A stretch of 64,000 bases of DNA from Diphasiastrum complanatum (lineage: Eukaryota; Streptophyta; Lycopodiopsida; Lycopodiales; Lycopodiaceae): positions 51,700,294-51,764,293 of the forward strand of contig CM055104.1 of the NCBI GenBank assembly GCA_029204225.1. Reading direction: 5' to 3'. The position numbers and the translations under genes are program-made. Of this stretch, positions 13,893-25,465 are shown piece after piece; within the stretch, counting starts at the first letter, position 1; each line of letters begins with the position of its first letter. The notes below the pieces were generated by a model, which worked only from the letters and a program-made list of their open reading frames with translations, was not told the origin of the DNA and made no database searches.

Positions 13893-14327
13893 CTAAACTG
13901 CAACATCATCATCTTCTGATTTGCCGTTGATATGTTGTTCGTCGAAAGTAGATGAGCTTGGACCTTCAATGAGAATAGTTGACTGAGGAACTGGGAAGTT
14001 CAATATGTCAGGAGAATCTGACAGGTCGACTACATGGGCACTGCGTTTTCCTTTGAGGTCGATAAACTGATCTTCGATGAAGATGACATCCTGGCTAGTA
14101 AATATCTTTGACTCGATGAGATCAAACAACTTATAGACTTGATCTGAAGTAATGTAGCTGGTGAAACTGCATTTGACACTCTGGAAGTCGAGCTTCTTCC
14201 TGAGATCATGAAGAATCTATGCATAAGTAATACATCCAAAAACTCGTAAGTTTGATAGAGAAGGTTTGGTACCTATCCAAACTTCAAACGGTGTTTTGTT
14301 TGAAAGACCTTTAGTTGGACATATGTT
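13893..14327 (-). pseudogene. copia integrase C-terminal fragment
   Basis: The frame reads leftwards from about 14320: NKTPFEVWIGTKPSLSNLRV, FGCITYA, a TAG, then LRKKLDFQSVKCSF and YKLFDLIESKIFTSQDV. This is the conserved stretch after the catalytic core of Ty1/copia integrases (VFGC.AY, R.KLD.KS, .Y.L.D...KI..S.DV.F.E). An acidic, Ser-rich linker follows to 13893. It abuts the broken end of gypsy B at 14328, so one interrupted or replaced part of the other. Its parent element is not otherwise recognised here. Confidence 0.82.
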
Positions 14328-14800
14328 TTAAATATAGGTTTCCAGTAAACACTTTATTGTTTGATTAACAAAGTGTGTACCCCGGTCACTGACAATTTCG
14401 ATCGGACATCCAAATCTGATTATAATATTTTCATATACAAAGTTGGCCGTAGAGTTCGCATCAGTCACTTTGACAGCTTTGGCTTCAACCCACTTGGTCA
14501 TATAATCAGTTGCGACGATAATGTATCGGGCCTGAGATCCTTGCGCGGCAGGATGAATAGGACCAACATAATCCAATCCCCATTTTTCAAGCAGTGTTTG
14601 CGATAAAACCGGATGCAAGGGTTCATAATTCTGTCGAGTAGGTCGTCGTGCTCGCTGGCAAACATCACATGTCTGAATAAAATTTTTTGTGTCCTTATGA
14701 AGCGTAGGCCGCCAACAACCGGATTGCAAAAGTTTGCAAACAGTAATATTTGTAGAGAAGTGTCCTCCACCCATGTCATCATGTGAAAACATGATTAAAT
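14328..14800 (-). pseudogene. gypsy B integrase core, truncated
   Basis: The zinc-binding domain keeps HDDMGGGHFS and CDVCQRARRPTRQNY. The catalytic core has GLDYVGPIHPAAQ, YIIVATDYMTKWVEAKAV and IVSDRGTHFVNQ (two catalytic Asp). It is cut before the Glu. The overlap with copy 2 (33140-33507) is near-identical by eye. The junction at 14338 is with the copia integrase scrap. Confidence 0.9.
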
Positions 14801-15608
14801 CTGATACTTCATGTGGTAAAACACACCTTCGTAAAATATTATCTGATCCATGATGGTACAATTGTCCTGCAATTAATTGATAAGGTTGAGTCTTATGAAT
14901 CAATTGTCTCTTCTGTACTTTTGTCAAAGAGTCATTCGGTTGTCCTAGCATCAAGTACTCAACAATATCTGTCGTCCACTCAAGTACTGCTTCAACATAG
15001 AACAACGCAGCATCTGGCAGTTCATCATCCACTTCAGTATTAACTGGTGCGGATTCAATTTGCGAAACGTGATCGGCTAGATAATGTTGCTTTCCCTTCC
15101 GAACCACAATCCGAAAGTCAAATTCAATCAATAATAATAACCATCTTGCAATACGTCCAGTATTGCATGTCTTGTTTACCAAGTAAAGTGACGGTTAATG
15201 ATTCATATAAAATGCAAAGTGCGTTTCCATGAAGTAGTGACGAAATTTTCGAACAGAAATAATCATGGCTAGCGCTTCACGTTCTGTTGTTGAATAATTC
15301 TTCTCTTGATTTGTAAGATGTCTGCTTGCAAATTGTATAGGATAATCCTTCTTATAGTCACCTGGCTGCGTCAAAACTGATCTAATGGCATATTTTGATG
15401 CATCTGTATGAACATGAAACTCTATCGTCCAATCTGGAGAACGCAGTATTGGTGCTGAAGTTAATGGTTTTTTTTTTTTAAACTTTCCAAAGGCTTCTAG
15501 CGCCTCTACTGTCCAAATAGGAACAATAGTTAGTTTGTATATAGGTCGTGCTAAATTCGCAAAGAAGATAATAAAAATTCGATAGTAGTTCGCATGACCC
15601 ATAAACAC
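14720..15608 (-). pseudogene. gypsy B RNase H and integrase N-terminus
   Basis: RNase H begins with HANYYRIF and TSAPILRSPDWTIEFHV, then TDASKYAIRSVLTQPGD (catalytic Asp) and TTEREALAMIISVRKFRHY (Glu). After a stop near 15190 it resumes with VNKTCNTGRIARWLLLLIEF and VVRKGKQHYLADHVSQ (RNase H end). The acidic tether and integrase zinc region follow. The KKKKP run near 15470 coincides with a poly-T tract and a likely slippage frameshift. Confidence 0.85.
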
Positions 15609-16402
15609 ATAAACTGCTCGAATTGTTGCTGGCGTCCACTAACTTTGATCTTAGAATAATTTGTGACAATACCATGTCTTGATATCACATGTCCAAGCAC
15701 AACTCCGTGCGAAACCCATATCTGGCATTTTTTCGGATTTAGAGAAATCTGATATTTGCGACATCTTTCAAATACTTTCTCCAATCAATCTAGGTGGTTT
15801 GTATCTGTACTATGAACTCCCAAGTCGTCCAAGTAAATTTCAAGAAATTTTTGCAGATAATCTTTAAAAGCAAATTACATTACTCTTTGGAATGAACTTG
15901 GTGCATTACAGAGCCCAAACGACATTACTTTGTAAGCATAGGTGTCCCATTCTGTTGCAAAAGCAGTTTTGTGACGATCGGCAGGTGCAATCTTAACTTG
16001 GTTGTGACCACTAAATCCATCCAAGAAACTATAAGCTTCTGTTCCAGCAAGACGATCCAAAATGGTTTTAGTAAAAGGCAACGAAAAGTGATCCTTCCAT
16101 GTCACTTTATTCAATGCTTTGAGATTCACACAAATCGTCAATTTCCTATTTTTCTTAGGAACAATGACAATCGGTGAAATCCATTCAGTGTGCTCGATCT
16201 CATAAATGAAATCGGCGTCAAGCAATCTCTGAAGTTCTTTCTTTATTAGATCTGCCACATTAGGATTACAGCGATAGAACTTTGTAACCTTTGGAAGTGC
16301 ATCAGGTACTAAAGGTATGGTATGTTCAATCACTGATGTTGGAATACCCTTCAAATCTTGATAAGTCCATGCAAAGCAATCTTGATACTTAATAAGTAAC
16401 AA
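15551..16402 (-). pseudogene. gypsy B reverse transcriptase
   Basis: From 16402: DCFAWTYQDLKGI, HTIPLVPDALP, WISPIVIVPKKNRKLTICVN and YSFLDGFSGHNQVKIAP (first catalytic Asp), then MSFGLCNAPSSFQRVM. A stop and frameshift follow, after which EIYLDDLGVHS (YLDD active site, about 15826-15840) is readable, then KCQIWVSHGVVLGHVIS. The SFLDGFSGHNQ and YLDDL motifs separate it from gypsy A. Confidence 0.9.
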
Positions 16403-16840
16403 GCGGAGTGCTTGATACTATTCAGGAGTAAGTTGTGATCCCACTTGTACAATCTTTTTCGGTTTTCCTGGTTCGGCAAGATTCATTGGCTGCGTCCTAG
16501 CTGGGCCATCGTAAACCTCTTTAGATTCTGGTATGTGTTCTTCATGTTCACAATGTGCTTTAGGTTACATAATAACCACATCATCCAGTGTATAACGTTT
16601 AAAATGCTCTGACATATCATGCTGGACTACATTTGCTTGTTCTTTTTCGAAAGGACTTGTCTTGGATCTTCATTTAGCCTTCTTAGCAGGAATTGATCAT
16701 GGAGGTGATGACTTTCGAGATGATAATTCTTTCTTCACAGGTGAAGACTTCCTAGATGATGCTGTCTTGCTGGAAGTTTGACTTGAAGAATCATTCTTGA
16801 CTTTTCCTTTGCCTTTATCCAATAGAGGTGGCACTTCCTT

Positions 16841-17377
16841 TTAATCAATCCTCCGAGGGGAATTTTCCCATTTCAAGACCGTATTATAATGTTGCTTAGG
16901 TTGTTTCTTCGTCATCAAACATGTGATCCTGTCTCCCTTCAATATAACTGCTTTGGGCGATTTGATTGTTGGTTCATCAGGAACATTACGCACTCCAAAT
17001 TTGGTCGGATCCATATGATTTAAAATCTGCTCATCCGTAAGTTCTGCATTGCCATCATAAGTCAAGGCATGGCTCACTAGTATGAGATCATCCTCAATTG
17101 GATCTGCTATAGGTTCTGTTGATATCCAGGCTACATTCAGCACATTTAATGAAAACGTGATTGGTGTATCCAAAGTTTGATCTAATAAAGAAATTTCGCT
17201 CAACTCTGATTGAATATCTTGTTGACACATATATCCTGCTGTATAATCAATTGTTGCAAGAGCTTCGTTCCAATTGACAGTATCCATTTGAGAATTGTAG
17301 TGAACTCTCAATTTTTTCTCTGGTCGATCACAAGTGTGATATGTTGTTGATGAATCATCATCTTCTTTTTGAACCAC
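16841..17377 (-). pseudogene. gypsy B protease-reverse transcriptase linker
   Basis: A 178-codon open frame between protease and reverse transcriptase with no catalytic motif. It is acidic (EPIADPIEDDLIL) and ends in a basic segment (MTKKQPKQHYNTVLKW). Long linkers here occur in several plant gypsy groups. Between it and 16402 the sequence is full of stops. Confidence 0.5.
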
Positions 17378-17482
17378 TGGTTTGATAGTCCAAGTCGTAG
17401 GATCAACTTTAACTGCACATTCACGATTTTCAAAAGTGATTTTTCTGGTGCCCCAGTTATGATATACTTGCGCAACTCGTAA

Positions 17483-18074
17483 TCATGGACGTCCTAATAG
17501 AACTCGGTAGACATTTGGCGCTTCTGGTAAGTCCATCACGACAAAAGTGATGACGAACTGTAGTCCTGCAATCCTGACAGGTATATCTTCCACCATTCCT
17601 CGTGGACAAACTGTCGTTTGATCAGCTAGCTTAATAGCAAAAGTAGCAGGTTTGATTTTTGTAAGGCCCCATTTTGCACATAGCCTTGTAGAAATCAGGT
17701 TAACTCCTGAACCGCCATCTATCACGGCTGTTTCTTTAGGAGATTGTCTATGTTTTATTGGCAGAGTGATATTCTTTTGTTCACTTTCCCAAGCGGCTCC
17801 AACATGGAGGACAAGCACAAAAAAGTGGCTCCTGATGGACTTCTGGTTCTTCTTAAGCTAACTTTTGCACTAAGATTTCTTTTGCTTTTGGCACCAACTT
17901 TGGGAACTCTCCTAATGAAATATTGATCTTTCTAGACAAAATGTTCATGAATAATTTTGTATGCGGTGCTTCCGATTCAATCATCTTGAAGGGTTCTTCA
18001 TGATGATGTAATTGATCATTCATATCCGTACATAAATTTCTTGGAGGCTGCAATGGTGAATCGATACTTCTCAA
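17483..18074 (-). pseudogene. gypsy B retropepsin region
   Basis: The active-site loop AVIDGGSGVNLISTRLC (DGGSG in place of the common DSGAS/T) is followed by KLADQTTVCPRGMVEDIPVR and by VLLGRP, the usual flap and C-terminal landmarks of plant retropepsins. The frame 17853-18074 just upstream (ISLGEFPKLVPKAKEIL) is linker in another register. D-G-G-S-G is known in some plant gypsy lineages, so it may be ancestral rather than damage. Confidence 0.8.
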
Positions 18075-18119
18075 AAATGATAAATCTATCAGAATCCAAT
18101 TCAGAATATATCAGATTTA

Positions 18120-18870
18120 TCCAAATTTTGATAGAGACTTGATTTGGAAAATCAAAAACTAAAAATAGGACTGGAAAAGGTTCACTAGACGAAGGTTGGC
18201 TCGGCGAAGGTTAAACGGTGCTATTTTAAAAAGGAGCAAAAAAAACTCTCTGAACAACTTTTTTGACAGTTTTTTATAAAATAACCTTCGCCGACATCTC
18301 TGGTGAAAGATCTGACACAGATACAACTATGAAAAATCGGACGAAGGTTTCTGACACAAGGAAATACAGTTTTTGTTGTCTGGCAGGGGTAAAATTCAAG
18401 ATTTTCTATGATCTAATCAAAAAGAATCTTCGCCGAACTCAAAATAGTATTTTTCTATAAATAGAATGTTCTAGAAACTCGGCAAAGGTTATGGTGAAGT
18501 ATCAAGAGTAATGCTGGTAATTTTGCAAAAAAGTGACTTTTTTGACAAAAATATGGCAATATGACAACTGATCCTCTGAAATCCTTTTTATTTTTGGTAT
18601 TATTTTTTGCCGACCTGGTAGTAGATAGATCTGAATCACTTCTAAGCATAGTGAATCGAACGAAGGTTTATTTTCTGTATTTTAGAGTTTTGGAGATTTT
18701 TTGGTGTTTTTTGACGGTTTTTCTGATGTTTCTGAAAATCTGATGGGAATTAGTCTTTGTCCTTCAAACTGAAGGTTTTGAGAACAAAACCGAAGGTGTC
18801 CACAACTCGGCGAAGGTTTCCTAAAAAAGGATAAAAAGTTATTCAAAATTAGAGAGAAACCCAACTTTAT
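18120..18870 (-). repeat. probable gypsy B LTR/leader with CGAAGGTT sub-repeats
   Basis: No coding content. The word CGAAGGTT or its complement AACCTTCG, with close variants and often in the context CTCGGCGAAGGTT, occurs about eight times in 700 bp. The same signature appears at 31950-32320 next to gypsy B copy 2, which is why I assign it to this family. The exact LTR ends are not resolved. Confidence 0.55.
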
Positions 18871-19074
18871 TTACTAACTTGACATTTAGGCCCTGCAAGA
18901 TTAAAAGTCCCACAAAAAGGCCTAAAGTCCTTTTATTAACTTTTAACTGATCAATCAAATAACTATGTGATTATTGGGTTGGACTTACACATGCAGGGTG
19001 CCAAATCTCTCTCACTTATTAACTAGGGTTAGGGTTGCCTTGGGATCCGCAAACCCTCCAACATCTGTGTTCTG

Positions 19075-20072
19075 AAGTACGTTAAGTACACCTCTGTGTT
19101 GAGAACCTTGCCCCTGATGTAGTGAAATCTGATTTCAATGTGCTTATTCCTAGAGTGAAATCTAGGGTTGGCCGATAAGGCAATAGTACTCTGATTATCA
19201 CTGAATAAAATTGTAGGGCTGTACTGATACAGATTAACGTAGGAAGTGCGATAGAGGTTTGCTTACGACTGTTCCATGAGATAGGACTGTTGTTGAAGAA
19301 GGATGTAAATCCAGATGTGGACTTACAATTGTCTACATCTCCTCCCCAGCTTGTATCTAACCACTGAGCTGATGAAAATTGTCGTTGCTGACATCTCCAT
19401 AGTAGATGCACTGGTCCATGGTAGCTCGAATATATCTCATAACTCTTATGAGAGTCTTCCAATGGATAATGCCAGGATTAGTCATATATTGGCTGAGTGA
19501 GCTTACTGCAAAAGAGATATCTGATCTTATACAGACCATTGATACATGAGAGATCCAAGTATCGAACGATATGGATACTCTCTCATTTGTTCCTCTCCCT
19601 GCTTGGTCTTGGGACATTGGTCCTTTGACAGATGCAGGCCTGAATCCATTGGTGAGTGAGCTAATTTACAATTCATTAGATTGTATCTATTAAGAACTTT
19701 GTGAATATACCTTTGTTGAGTGATGTAAATCAGTCGTTTCACTCTGTCTCTATGGATTTGAATGCCCAGACAAAATTGAGCTTTTCCTAGATCAGTCATG
19801 TCGAACTCTAAAAACAGCATCTGTTTGGAATCCTTGACCAGATTGGTATTGTTGCTGAAGAACAACATATCATCCACGAATAAGGTGATGATAATGAAGG
19901 ATTGTTGCACTAACTTGGAATAGACGTTACAATCAGCAGTGCTTGATTTAAATCCTTGTTCGATGAGGAATGTGTTGATCCATTAGTACAGTTTTCATCT
20001 TAAATTTCCACAGATGGTAATTGGCTCCATCAATCTTGTTCATGCTAGGACTGGCTTTCCCTTCGAAATCCA
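19075..20072 (-). pseudogene. copia family A: gag start joined to reverse transcriptase
   Basis: Minus-strand copia relic. The gag start (ATG about 20072; GKASPSMNKIDGANYHLWKF) runs within about 40 codons into the reverse transcriptase (NTFLIEQGFKSSTADCNVYS, then LFVDDMLFFSNN with the active-site Asp pair intact near 19875, then MTDLGKAQFCLGIQIHRDR). The rest of gag, protease, integrase and the reverse-transcriptase fingers are deleted. After a frameshift near 19550 come HWKTLIRVMRYIRATMD and an RNase H beginning (DTSWGGDVDNCKSTSGF), ending near 19082. It is the closest relative of the fragment at 117-680. Confidence 0.88.
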
Positions 20073-20216
20073 TGTGAAAGAATTAGTCTAAGTGATAGGA
20101 GAAACTATTAGTGACTTAAGTATGAAATATGACACAGAAATACAGAACAAGAAGACAATTACTCTATCGGCTAGTAAAAGTCTTGTACTGTGAAAGCTTA
20201 TCAAGCTACAAAAATA

Positions 20217-20228
20217 GCTCTGATACCA
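20217..20228 (-). promoter_or_regulatory. tRNA primer-binding site of copia family A
   Basis: The complement reads TGGTATCAGAGC, the standard initiator-Met tRNA primer site of plant LTR retrotransposons. It lies immediately inside the LTR edge (TGTCGGGAG from 20229 on the plus strand) and about 145 bp before the gag start. Confidence 0.85.
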
Positions 20229-21000
20229 TGTCGGGAGAAAGAGAGGAGAGAGAGTTACTCGTGTGGCCACGACGTCAGCCTTTGCTGAAATGAACGTCGG
20301 TGAAGATGCGAAAAATGCGACACTCTTATGAAATGCCTTAGGATTTGATTTACAGGGTGCCTTCACTTTTTCTAGGTGCGATTTGATTTACAGGGTGCCT
20401 TCGCTTTTCCTAGAGCACCTTCAACATTTTTTAAGACTGTCGTCTTTTTCGCCTGTCACAAGTCACGTGTAAAAACACAATGTCACGTTTTTCGCCTTTC
20501 TTTTGCTTGTGAGAATTTACTGTAAATATGCAGACTATGCGACAACGTGAGTAAAAATGCAACATGAATGGAGGCATAGGAGAGTTGGGAAAATAAATCC
20601 AACATCCAATTCTTCTCAGAAGTTGCTTGTTGATAAGCAAAGACATTTGGCTATAAATAGTCTGTCTGCATAAATGAACGTGACTGTCACTTTGCAGAAA
20701 TGAACGTAACTATCATCAGAGAGAAAACAAAAAATGCAACTTTTGTGAGAAATGCGATAGTGTCGCAAAATCTCATTTCCTAAATATTGGGGGTAGCCCC
20801 ACACTTTGCCACAGTCATTTCCTTAATATTTGAGGCACTTTGAAAAATGCAAAAAATGTGACATTGCATTTTTACTCACAATTCTTGATAGGCGAAAAAT
20901 GTGAAAAACACGACACTACATTTTTACTCGGAATTTCTGACAGGCCAAAAATGCGAAAAACGCGACACTGCATTTTTACTCAAAAATTTTGACAGTGTCG
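20229..21000 (-). repeat. copia family A 5' LTR, outer end unresolved
   Basis: Begins at the primer site with TGTCGGGAG (LTR end on the minus strand reads CTCCCGACA). It is rich in short A-tracts with GCGAC words. A 38-bp tandem duplication lies at 20342-20417 (GATTTGATTTACAGGGTGCC twice) and a 3 x 52-bp array at 20834-20990. Part of it (about 20480-20590) matches 8618-8726. The far end is uncertain, between 20990 and 21130. Confidence 0.6.
20834..20990. repeat. three tandem 52-bp units
   Basis: The word CATTTTTACTC ends each unit's core near 20867, 20919 and 20971, a constant 52-bp offset; units share (A)AAAATGCGAAAAACGCGACACT with variation. A related unit lies in inverted orientation near 20450-20510 and TAAAAATGCAAC near 20552 is its complement. 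Confidence 0.8.
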
Positions 21001-24000
21001 GGTTTTGTAGTGAGAGAAAATTCTCGACATTGTTGTCAAACTCCATGTATTTTTGCAGACTATGTAAAAACTCTTGTAATTCTACAGACTGTGTAAAACA
21101 CGGGAGAATCTGCAGAACTGGATAAACAATTGGATTAAGACTAAAAACCGATTAGTCGATTAGTAGGAAGGAGAATAATCCAACAAATTTTGGTATAAAT
21201 GTTTGAATTTTTCTATTGTGACCATTAAAAACAGAGATTTAACTAGCACGAGGAGCTTTCATCAAGACCTTTTGAGAAACTATTCTTTAGCTTTGAACTT
21301 GTCGAGGAAGAAGACCTTTTTAAGTTCTTATTATTATATATGGAATGCGAAATCTGCATACACAGAATTTTCAAAATCAAAAGTCATAGGAATCCTTTGC
21401 ATCTTTTTTCTTTTGTGTTTCATCTTGTTGGTCGACTTTCAATCACTTTAATGGTTGGTATATGGCACTTCCCCATCGTTGAATCAATTATAGATTTAAT
21501 TTGCTAAAAAATGATAGAGACTCCAAACATGCTTCTATGTAGCTAATCCCATATTATTAAGCTCTAAAATGATAAGGCTAAAAGTGTTGTAAGTAACAAA
21601 AAGTGCAATGGTGGAAAGACGTTCTAGGCCATTATTTTTGTGCTAAAAACAATTTATTTTTTCCTCAATATCCAAGCTAATTCTACAAGCTTATTAGATG
21701 ACAATAGGCTCAATACATAAAACCATAAGACGGTATGATCGTAGCTTCATTATTAAATAAATCAAGGCATCAACAATGCAAGGCATCATTGTTCATCACA
21801 TGGAAATTACCAAAAGCTAGAATATCATTGTTCATCATCTACCTTTGCTTTCTTAGCTTTCTTACACAACATGGAAAGTGAAGCATTTAGTATGTACCAG
21901 TGGAACGATGGTTTCAAATCATTGATTGGACCCTTATCCAATATAAACAAACATCATCACCTATACTTACTACTACACACGCCAACAAATGAGAGGACGC
22001 CTTCCCCTAAACCCTAATACCCCGAGATTTTTAAGTAAAGAAAAAGCATTAGCTTTGTACTTTCAAGGCGGGCTATAAATCAGTCATTATTCCGTTTTCG
22101 TGTTGTTACGTTAACTGTGACATCTATTTTTACAGTTCGCAATCAAGCTTTTAGAATCCAACTCAGAGATGTACATTTCATCAGATGCGTTACAGGTATT
22201 CTCAAAATGAGAATGTTAGATCGGGTAGGATTGGTGTGACAATTTTCACTCGATAAGAGCGACACAGTGTAATGAGTTATGTGAAATGCCAAGAGTATTG
22301 ATTTGGTCAGACAGTTCGCATTTCATAAGAGCCTCCTTATGCTCTTTGTAAAGTTCAAATTAAAGCTTTCACATCATAGAGCGTTCATTGAGAATTCAGA
22401 GGCTAACTTCTCCCTGCAATGCTCTTAGTGGAGTCATTGATCAAGCCCATAGATCTTCAGGTTCTTTGTGCCTAACTAGAAAAATGAATGTTAAGGCAAA
22501 TATATGAACTCAAAGTCACCTAATTTGCATAACATGTAGAAATGCCATCAGTATAGCAACTATGGTGCAGTAACCTTGAAACTGCCTTTTCTTGGCTCCT
22601 AATTTAGATGGTTGCCTCTTGCAACTCCCCAAGCCCGGTGAAAATGATGTGCAAAATGCTATAATACAATCTCAGAGTCAAAAAATAAAACTTGAACACT
22701 ACCAGCAAATTTAGAATGCTTGCAAATATTTACAGGTGTATATCCCATGCCCTAGCTTTTCCAATTCTATTAGGGCAACTTTTCTCACGAATAACAGCTC
22801 CTTGAAATCACACACATCTGTGATTAAACATTAGACCTATACCTGCTATCTGCAGCAGTATCAAGTGATCATGGAGTCATCAAGACTGAAGTAAAAGGTT
22901 CAAAATTTCGCATTTAGAGTAACAAGGTCACAAACTTCTTAGCCACGTGATTTTGGAGTCATCGAGGCTGAAGTAAAAGGTTCAGAATCGCATGTTCAGA
23001 ACAACAAAATTGCAAATTTTTATTGCAACTTTTGTGAATTTTTTTATTGTAAGTACTCACGCTCAAGACCTTAGACATCCTAGATTCACGTGGCAAAATT
23101 TGAACCTTCTATGGGCCATAGTAAAGGTAGGAAACTCACATGCTTTAAAAGGAGCTTGAAGTTTACAAAAAACCAAGTTTTCTATCTAAAATCATGAAGA
23201 GTAGGACCTATGTATCACCAAACAACTACTACTAAAAGTAAGAGGAAGTAAAACCAAACACAAAGAGGACTAAATGAATACATCACACAAGCCTCTTCTG
23301 AAAATTGGACCATACTCACTTGCATAACATGAATGTACAGTACATATATAAAACAATCAGGGCTTCCACATTATGCTCGATGATTGCAATTAGTGTTGAA
23401 GAACACACGGAAATAACTTAAGGACAACAAATGGGAGATCTAAATAAAAAGTTTTTTTTGAGTACGTTGGCATAAAAAACCAGTTGGTGTTTTAGATAAC
23501 AGGTGCAAAGAACATTACATACAAGAATTTGTGATTCTATGCTTTTATTAAAAATGCAAGAACTTCGTGCAAGCGAAACCAAAAAAGGCCATGAAGGTTA
23601 GAATTTCTTTCAGATTATTTAAAACCATCCGAAAATCCTATTAGGATCGACGTTTTGGATAATTTAACAAAATCTTTCAGATCTTAATAATCTTGATGTT
23701 GCTGAGAATTTTGAACTTCAGAAACTTATATGTTGGTCAGAAATATTGATGACACATCAACCAAGGAGTACCACCAGGATCTTAAACAACGAAGGAAAGA
23801 GGTTATAAGTTCTGAAAATCTATACCCATGTAGTGGGTTTCTTTCCTTGCCTATCTTGAATCCAAGATCTAGCATCAAAGAGAAGAAGTTAGTTGCCACG
23901 CGTAGGTTCGTTCCCATGAGAGCGATAGTATAGTTCATATTTCAGCATGAATGGAAGATCCAAATCTAACTCTAACATTCATTAACACTACACATCCACA

Positions 24001-24030
24001 ACAAGATAGCTTACTCTTTTGAAGAATGTG
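21001..24030. other. stretch without a recognised gene
   Basis: AT-rich sequence with no domain that I recognise. It contains an imperfect 82-bp tandem duplication (GGAGTCATC at 22873 and 22955, both followed by CTGAAGTAAAAGGTTC). The frames 21203-21451 and 23726-23938 have no known motif; the latter sits inside the putative internal part of the element whose primer site is at about 24035. Confidence 0.45.
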
Positions 24031-24033
24031 ATA

Positions 24034-24066
24034 TGCTTTGATACCACTGATGAATGTGATATGCTC
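24034..24066 (-). promoter_or_regulatory. duplicated primer-binding-site-like motif
   Basis: The complement reads TGGTACCAGAGC and, 28 bp further, TGGTATCAAAGC, each followed by ATATCACATTC. Both are one-base variants of the initiator-Met primer site. The tandem copies suggest an LTR on the right (from about 24067) of a minus-strand element, but I could not find the LTR's other end or its pol. Confidence 0.5.
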
Positions 24067-25100
24067 TGGTACCACTGATGATGATGAGTAATCAGGATCG
24101 CAGTCGCGCAGCTTTTGCGAAGGAACCACGACTCTCTTGCGCTCGGATGGAGTTTAGATGCAATCGCTGGACAATACCAGCTGAAGCACTCCTACAGTCC
24201 TCCAGAATGTAGTCAGGCACTACTGATCTACGTTTTACAAAATTAATGTAGCATTCAACATAGTTTCAACCAAGGTGCGAAATTCAAATGAACAAGAAAA
24301 ACTCAGACACACGATTAGCAGTAGATGCATTTGCATTTGAGATCAGACACAACAAGAAAAAACATCTATATTTATCTTTCTCCGATTTCTTCAAGCACTG
24401 CATGCAAATCTACGCAGTGCGTTGGTGTGGGAGAAACACAGTTCTCTCACGAGCAATCGTCTTGCTTTACTAGGGAACAGTTTGATCTACAGATCCTAGA
24501 CAGAATTGTCTTCGCACGCAGGCGGACATGTATTCTGTATTTCATTTTGATTGCTTACTTGCACTCTCTAGAACTTAAGACCCAATTTTAGGCACCAGTA
24601 GCCTAAAATAGCCAAATAACATGATTTTGGTGTCATTTTGAAGGTCATGAAGTTTGAGACTTCTTCAACATGAAATATATACTAAAATAGAAGTATCTAG
24701 GCCTCTTTCACATGTGTGAAAGGTTAGATCCAAAACTATGTACACAAATTGCCAATTTAGGCCTCAAACTAGCTAGGAAATGTTGACAATTTTCAGAAAC
24801 TAAACCAACGATGGAAACGAAACCTTCTCCTGCCCTCCACGCTCCAAAGAGTACCAGTGAGATTACACAAGTACCCAGAAGTACGTATATCTGATCTGAT
24901 GACATGACATCAGCAGATACATTTTAGGTCGTGGCTAATTTGCCACTCTTGTAATTCTCTGATTAGTTGTAGATGCTTAATCACTCTAATCTTAGATTTA
25001 CATAGAGCGACTATACTTACTGGATGATACTTGACATATAGATCAACAAAGTACACATACAGTCATCTCTCTCACCTATATTAGGCTGAAATTCATGGAG
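24067..25100. other. possible LTR and unclassified sequence
   Basis: If the motif at 24034-24066 is a primer site, the sequence to its right is an LTR (starting TGATGATGATGAG). No matching copy is present in the window. No gene is seen. The open frames at 24288-24591 have no motif. Confidence 0.35.
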
Positions 25101-25453
25101 AACAGGTTGGAGAAAACTTTTTGTATTGTTGAGAGAGATCAATAGATCATTGTCACAGTTTCTTCCTCCATTGAGAGCATTGCTTTGTGTATTGTCTTCA
25201 AGCTTTTGTGTATGGTCTTAAGAGGTTTCCAAAAGTGGTAGACTGTTGTTGTAGGGCTAGTATGCTGTTGTTTTTTGCTGTCATCAGTACCTACTGTTAG
25301 TTTCTTTTGTCTCTTGAATGCTTTGTCAAGTTCATGTGTATCAGAGGTAGCATTAGGATGCTTTGCCATTTCTAGCTTTTGTAGCTTGTTCTGCAAAGAT
25401 CTTAGCCAAGTATTTTGGGAGTTTGGATCCATTCAAGATCCACTTTTTTCACA

Positions 25454-25465
25454 TGGTATCAGAGC
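25454..25465 (+). promoter_or_regulatory. primer-binding site of copia-type element C
   Basis: TGGTATCAGAGC follows a putative LTR end (TTTTTTCACA, ending 25453). An LTR beginning near 25110 (TGTTGAGAGAG) is plausible but unproven. A leader of about 1.1 kb leads to the gag ATG at 26578; it contains two loosely similar blocks (from about 25930 and 26290) with GTAAGTAACTC/GCAAGTAACTC and GTGTTTTCAGGTT/GTGTGTTCAGGTT. Confidence 0.8.

Larger units (their letters stand above)
14328..18074 (-). mobile_element. Ty3/gypsy retrotransposon B, copy 1, lacking gag and integrase end
   Basis: On the minus strand, protease, a long linker, reverse transcriptase, RNase H and the first two-thirds of integrase lie in order. 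The gag is missing, and the integrase stops right after SDRGTHFVNQTIKCLLE at 14328-14340, where copy 2 (32518-33507) continues to the natural end. The upstream side at 18.1-18.9 kb carries the CGAAGGTT-repeat sequence also found at copy 2's LTR. Multiple stops and frameshifts make it non-functional. Confidence 0.88.

Noticed and set aside
19024..19062. 3' LTR start of the copia family A copy (TGTTGGAGGG on the minus strand)
   Set aside because: It looks like an LTR start but does not match any part of the 5' LTR at 20229-21000 that I could recognise, so not called.
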